This document shows positions 59,568 through 64,000 of a DNA stretch of 64,000 bases, piece by piece. Numbering within the stretch: the first letter of the stretch is position 1; each line of letters opens with the position of its first letter. Source of the stretch: an uncultured Flavobacteriaceae bacterium (GTDB taxonomy: Bacteria; Bacteroidota; Bacteroidia; Flavobacteriales; Flavobacteriaceae). The translations under genes were made by a program, and so were the position numbers. The notes under the pieces were generated by a model, which was given only the letters and a program-made list of their open reading frames with translations, had not been told where the DNA came from and made no database searches. The DNA lies in the NCBI GenBank assembly GCA_947503005.1, contig CANNCA010000003.1, positions 186,001 to 250,000 on the forward strand, given 5' to 3'.

Positions 59568-60221
59568 ATGACATTGAAGAAAATCTTATCCATTACCATT
59601 ATTTCCCTGTTGTTTGTTTCTTGTTGGAAGGATAAAAGCCCAGAAGACTTGATTCGACTCAAAGAAAAGTTTAAATCAACCGTTTCCTCCTTTGAGAAAA
59701 AGAAGGAGACGGCTAACAAGAACGTCAATAAAGGACTCGAAACTCTCAATGCACTAAAGCGCGCTTTAGAAGACACCAAGAACGAGGATAAAGAGTTTGC
59801 AAAGGTATATGGCGATTGGGACAAAGTAAATAAACGAGTCGAAAACCTGAACAAGGAATATGAAGATTTAAAGTCACATGCTACCAACTTATTTGGTGCC
59901 ATGGAAACCCAAACCAATAGCCTGAGTGATGAAAAAAGTAAAAAAACTTTACTGAGCGCAATTGAAAAAGCACGTACCAGATACAATGGGACCTTGACCA
60001 ATACTTCAAAAGCCATTGAAAAGCTACGGTTGCTTCATGGTGATGCGGTCGACGTTGTCAAAGCCCTTGAGGTAGCGGCTGCTCTTAATTCCTTCGATAA
60101 CATTAATGATCAAATGAAAAGTATTGAAGGCCGGGTAGATGGTATCATGTCTGAATTGAACCTGGCCGTTACCGAGAGCAAAAAATTATATGAGAAGAAG
60201 ATTACCGAATTAGTTGATTAG
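59568..60221 (+). CDS. Coiled-coil-rich lipoprotein of unknown function
   Basis: Lipobox SLLFVSC; heptad-rich charged sequence. Confidence 0.7.
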   Translation: MTLKKILSITIISLLFVSCWKDKSPEDLIRLKEKFKSTVSSFEKKKETANKNVNKGLETLNALKRALEDTKNEDKEFAKVYGDWDKVNKRVENLNKEYEDLKSHATNLFGAMETQTNSLSDEKSKKTLLSAIEKARTRYNGTLTNTSKAIEKLRLLHGDAVDVVKALEVAAALNSFDNINDQMKSIEGRVDGIMSELNLAVTESKKLYEKKITELVD

Positions 60222-60263
60222 AATTATGTTTTTAAATTACCTTCATGAAATACCTTATGATTC

Positions 60264-60869
60264 ATGATAGAAATCTTAACTACAATCTTCTTTCTTATCG
60301 CTGTTATTGATCCCATTGGCTCAGTACCCGTTTACCTTGAGGCCACTAAAGAATTCGATAAGATACACAAGCGTAAAATAGCCATTAGAGCATCTGCTAT
60401 AGCGTTTATGATTTTACTTTTCTTCATCGTTATTGGTCAGTTAATTCTTGAGGGTATGAAAATATCCTTAGACGCATTTCAAATTTCAGGTGGTGTAATT
60501 CTCTTTCTTTTTGCTTTGACCATGATTTTTGGTGATGGAAAACCGGAACGCGAAAAAAATCAAATAACCGACTATAAACATGTTACGATATTTCCTGTAG
60601 CTATACCATCTATAGCTTCTCCAGGAGCGATTATGGCAGTTGTATTGATGACGGACAATCACATTTACAGCATCGAACAACAAGTAATTACTACCGTTTT
60701 AGTATTGTTCGTGATAGCCCTAACGGGCTTAATATTATTAATAGCAAGTTTCGTAGAGGAAAGAATCGGGAATTATGGAATAACAGTAATCAGTAAAATA
60801 ATGGGACTGATTTTAGCTTCTTACGCAGTACAAAGTATATTAAGCGGTATTAGTGACTACTTCGCTTGA
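60264..60869 (+). CDS. MarC family integral membrane protein
   Basis: FLIAVIDPIGSVPVYLEATKEF, FQISGGVILFLFALTMIFG, FPVAIPSIASPGAIMAVVLM. Confidence 0.93.
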   Translation: MIEILTTIFFLIAVIDPIGSVPVYLEATKEFDKIHKRKIAIRASAIAFMILLFFIVIGQLILEGMKISLDAFQISGGVILFLFALTMIFGDGKPEREKNQITDYKHVTIFPVAIPSIASPGAIMAVVLMTDNHIYSIEQQVITTVLVLFVIALTGLILLIASFVEERIGNYGITVISKIMGLILASYAVQSILSGISDYFA

Positions 60870-60922
60870 TGAATTCCACAGAAATATCAAAAATTTCATA
60901 CATTACGCCAAACGCTTAATAG

Positions 60923-62212
60923 ATGTCAAGATTTCCATTATTGCTTTTTTTAACTTTTGGATGCACCACACTAGTAGCCCAAAACATTAAAGTCAATCAA
61001 GACCGTTTGGAAAACAGAATTATGGAATTGGCCAAATTCGGACTACAAGAAAATGGGGAAACAGAACGTGTTGCTTTCAGCGATGCAGATATCAAAGCGC
61101 AACAATGGGCGGTTCAATCTTTGCGGGCCTTGGGACTCGATGTGCATATCGACTTCGCCGGTAACATTATCGGATTGCGAAAAGGCAAAGATTCCACTAA
61201 AAAACCGATTTCCTTTGGTTCTCACATTGACCGTGTTCCCAATGGTGGAAACTACGACGGTTGTGTTGGCTCAATGGCTTCTTTAGAAATATTGGAAATA
61301 TTCAATGAGCATAAAATCGTAACGGAGCACCCTTTAGAAATTATTATTTTCTCGAATGAAGAAGGAGGCGTGATGGGTAGCCGCGCCATTGCTGGCCATT
61401 TGGGTAAGGATGCTTTGAAAGTTGTGAATTCCACAGGGTATTCCATGGGCGAAGGTATTATGAGACTGGGTGGCGATACAACCCGTATCAAAGAAGTTAC
61501 TAGACAAAAAGGAGAAATCGCTGCGTTTTTAGAACTACATATCGAACAAGGTGGTACACTTGAAAAAGAGAAGTTACAAATTGGCATCGTAGAGGGTATT
61601 GTTGGACTCAAATGGTGGGAGGTTGAATTCACGGGTTTTGCCAACCATGCAGGTACCACTCCAATGAACTCCAGACAAGATGCCCTATTGGCGGCGGCCA
61701 AATTTATTGTCGCCGTAAATGAGATTACAAATAGTTTTGAAGGAGCACAGGTAGGTACTGTAGGTAAAATCAAAGCTGAACCGGGTGCACCCAATGTAAT
61801 TCCAGGTAAGGTTATTACAAGTTTGGAAATTCGAGACCTATCCTCCGAAGTAATTGAAAAAGTATATCAGGCTATTCAAGCAAAAGGAGAGGAAATTGCA
61901 AAAAATTCAGGGGTGAAAATTGACTTTCTACCGCTTGATACAACTGCGGACCCTGCTATAATGAATCCTACTATTCAAAAAGAAATTGAGGCGTCAAGCA
62001 AGAAACTAGGTCTAACTACGAAGTACATGCCGAGTGGTGCAGGTCACGATGCCCAAGATATGGCTTTGATTGCTCCTACGGGAATGATATTCGTACCAAG
62101 TAAGAGCGGTATCAGCCATTCGCCCAAAGAATTTACCTCAGCAGAAGATATGGCCAATGGAGCCAATGTTTTATTACATACGATTTTAGCCTTGGATAAA
62201 TCGCTGGAGTAA
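60923..62212 (+). CDS. Secreted M20-type Zn-dependent amidohydrolase (carbamoylase / allantoate amidohydrolase family)
   Basis: Signal peptide; FGSHIDRVPNGGNYDGCVGSMASLEIL, IFSNEEGGVMGSRA, LHIEQGGTLEKEKLQIGIVEGIVG, SGAGHDAQDMA, SGISHSPKEFTS. Confidence 0.88.
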   Translation: MSRFPLLLFLTFGCTTLVAQNIKVNQDRLENRIMELAKFGLQENGETERVAFSDADIKAQQWAVQSLRALGLDVHIDFAGNIIGLRKGKDSTKKPISFGSHIDRVPNGGNYDGCVGSMASLEILEIFNEHKIVTEHPLEIIIFSNEEGGVMGSRAIAGHLGKDALKVVNSTGYSMGEGIMRLGGDTTRIKEVTRQKGEIAAFLELHIEQGGTLEKEKLQIGIVEGIVGLKWWEVEFTGFANHAGTTPMNSRQDALLAAAKFIVAVNEITNSFEGAQVGTVGKIKAEPGAPNVIPGKVITSLEIRDLSSEVIEKVYQAIQAKGEEIAKNSGVKIDFLPLDTTADPAIMNPTIQKEIEASSKKLGLTTKYMPSGAGHDAQDMALIAPTGMIFVPSKSGISHSPKEFTSAEDMANGANVLLHTILALDKSLE

Positions 62213-62419
62213 TCCCCACAACTCCCTGATGAAGGGAACATTTCGATGTTCATTTCAAACTTACAGGCTAACATTGTTATTACTATTTAAATGTAGCAAC
62301 CTTATCAATAATAATAGATTCCCTTACGCGGTTGAGATTAGAATAGGACTTTTTAATAGTCGGCACTTTCTCCCTTTATCAGTATATTAGTTAATTCTTT
62401 TTAACCTTAGAACAAAAAA

Positions 62420-63970
62420 ATGAAAAAAGGACTACTCACTTGTTTATGCTTGTTATTTGTTGCCTTGGGATTTTCTCAAACTACTGAAGAAATTATCGAA
62501 GCCATTAAAAAAGAAGCCAACGAAAACTCCCAATTAGAGCCACTTGCCCATCACCTAATGGATGTTATAGGACCTCGTTTAGTGGGTACACCCCAAATGA
62601 AAAATGCGCATGATTGGGCCGTCAAAAAGTATGCGGAATGGGGTATTGCTGCAGAAAATCAAGAATGGGGCAAATGGAAAGGCTGGCAAAGAGGCATTAC
62701 CCATGTTGACATGGTATCACCTCGTATTTTTTCTTTAAGCGGAATGCAATTGGCATGGAGTCCATCTACAGGAAAAAAGGGAATTACAGCAAATCTTATT
62801 GCGCTTCCCATGATTGCCGATTCTATTGAGTTTGTTAAATGGCTGCCGAATGTCAAAGGTAAATTCGTTATGGTTTCCATGAACCAGCCCACTGGAAGAC
62901 CAGATTACAACTGGGAAGAATTCGCAACCGATGAATCCTTTGAAAAAATGAAATCTGAACGCGATGCATTACAAAAAGAATGGCGAGAAAATATGAAAAA
63001 TACCGGATACGCGAGTCGCAACATTAATAAAACTCTTGAAGCTGCCGGAGCTGTCGGCATTGTACAATCAAGATGGTCGAATGGCTTTGGGGCAAATAAG
63101 ATTTTTAGTGCCGGAACGGAGAAAATTCCCGCGGTTGATATTTCGCTTGAAGATTATGGTCTGTTATTTCGAATGGTTGAAAATGGGGTAAACCCACAGA
63201 TTAAAGTTGTTGCTGAATCTCTAGATTTAGGAACTGTACCTACATTCAATACGATTGCAACAATTCCCGGTAAAGAGCTGCCCAATGAATACGTTATTCT
63301 CTCAGCCCATTTCGATTCTTGGGACGGAGGTACCGGAGCTACTGACAACGGTACAGGAACCATCACCATGATGGAGGCGGCCAGGATCCTTAAAAAAGTC
63401 TATCCTAACCCAAAAAGAACCATTTTAATTGGCCATTGGGGCAGTGAAGAGCAAGGTCTCAATGGTTCCCGAGCCTTTGTGGAGGACAACCCCAAAATTG
63501 TGGATGGTCTTCAAGCACTCTTCAACCAAGACAACGGTACGGGTCGTGTGGTTCGAATTTCCGGTCAAGGATTTTTACATGCTTATGACTATTTGGGCAA
63601 ATGGCTTGAAGCCGTCCCAGAAGATATTTCGAAACATATTGAAACCACATTCCCAGGTTCGCCGGCTGGTGGCGGCTCGGACTATGCCTCTTTTGTCGCT
63701 GTAGGAGCTCCTGGTTTTTCACTTAGTTCGTTGAGCTGGAGCTATTGGAACTACACGTGGCACACGAACTTGGACACGTACGATAAAATCGTTTTTGATG
63801 ATGTTCGCAACAATGCTATTCTAACCGCAATTTTAGCATATATGGCCAGTGAAGACCCAAAAAAAACCTCTCGTGAAAAAGCTACCTTGATTGGAAAAAG
63901 CCGTAGAACCGGTGAACCACTTGTTTGGCCTAAACCTAGGTCTCCGGAACGGAATGGAGGACAAGATTAA
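62420..63970 (+). CDS. Secreted M28-family peptidase
   Basis: Signal peptide MKKGLLTCLCLLFVALGFSQ; LSAHFDSWDGGTGATDNGTGTITMMEAARIL, GHWGSEEQGLNGSRAFVED, GSDYASFVAVGAPGFSL, YTWHTNLDTYDKI. Confidence 0.9.
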   Translation: MKKGLLTCLCLLFVALGFSQTTEEIIEAIKKEANENSQLEPLAHHLMDVIGPRLVGTPQMKNAHDWAVKKYAEWGIAAENQEWGKWKGWQRGITHVDMVSPRIFSLSGMQLAWSPSTGKKGITANLIALPMIADSIEFVKWLPNVKGKFVMVSMNQPTGRPDYNWEEFATDESFEKMKSERDALQKEWRENMKNTGYASRNINKTLEAAGAVGIVQSRWSNGFGANKIFSAGTEKIPAVDISLEDYGLLFRMVENGVNPQIKVVAESLDLGTVPTFNTIATIPGKELPNEYVILSAHFDSWDGGTGATDNGTGTITMMEAARILKKVYPNPKRTILIGHWGSEEQGLNGSRAFVEDNPKIVDGLQALFNQDNGTGRVVRISGQGFLHAYDYLGKWLEAVPEDISKHIETTFPGSPAGGGSDYASFVAVGAPGFSLSSLSWSYWNYTWHTNLDTYDKIVFDDVRNNAILTAILAYMASEDPKKTSREKATLIGKSRRTGEPLVWPKPRSPERNGGQD

Positions 63971-64000
63971 GTCTCGTCTTTGCGAGGAGCAAAACTAAAA

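Noticed and set aside
62223-62237. TCCCT-GATGA-AGGGA hairpin after the M20 hydrolase, considered as terminator
   Set aside because: Short stem and no T-run on either strand.
1-64000. tRNA, rRNA, IS elements, integrases or phage genes
   Set aside because: None recognised on reading the intergenic regions and ORF products; structured small RNAs cannot be excluded without covariance searches.

Overview
The window looks like a chromosomal segment of a marine-type Flavobacteriaceae (Bacteroidota). Supporting signs are T9SS type B C-terminal sorting domains, PorP/SprF, SusC/SusD, the mevalonate pathway and low GC. Nearly all of it is coding. From left to right it holds: the 3' end of an M1-type aminopeptidase; a giant (about 2645 aa) PKD/DUF285(BspA-like)/FN3-like/CHU_C adhesin paired with PorP/SprF; a housekeeping block (pseudouridine synthase, nitrilase, UbiA prenyltransferase, mevalonate kinase, diphosphomevalonate decarboxylase, DUF1697, HI0933-type flavoprotein, GDPD); a maltose/alpha-glucan catabolic operon (GH13, GH65, beta-PGM, LacI) divergent from susC/susD; a xylose module (xylB, xylA, SSS symporter); a Gfo/Idh - DUF1080 - GH109-like cluster; a tightly packed five-gene operon of two VCBS/ASPIC-UnbV lipoproteins, a vanadium-haloperoxidase/PAP2-like lipoprotein, a GyrI-like protein and a beta-propeller-like lipoprotein; a 1241-aa metallophosphoesterase / kinase-like / RTX-like / beta-barrel mosaic; an HD-domain protein fused to a Pycsar-type TM effector domain (PycTM); a GAF protein; a metallophosphoesterase; TonB; Gfo/Idh plus DoxX; MarC; and two secreted hydrolases. 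The best candidates for under-described biology are the phosphatase/kinase-like/barrel mosaic, the orphan HD-PycTM fusion next to it, and the VCBS-VCBS-haloperoxidase operon. No tRNA, rRNA, CRISPR array or transposon was recognised. All family calls come from reading motifs by eye; no database search was run.
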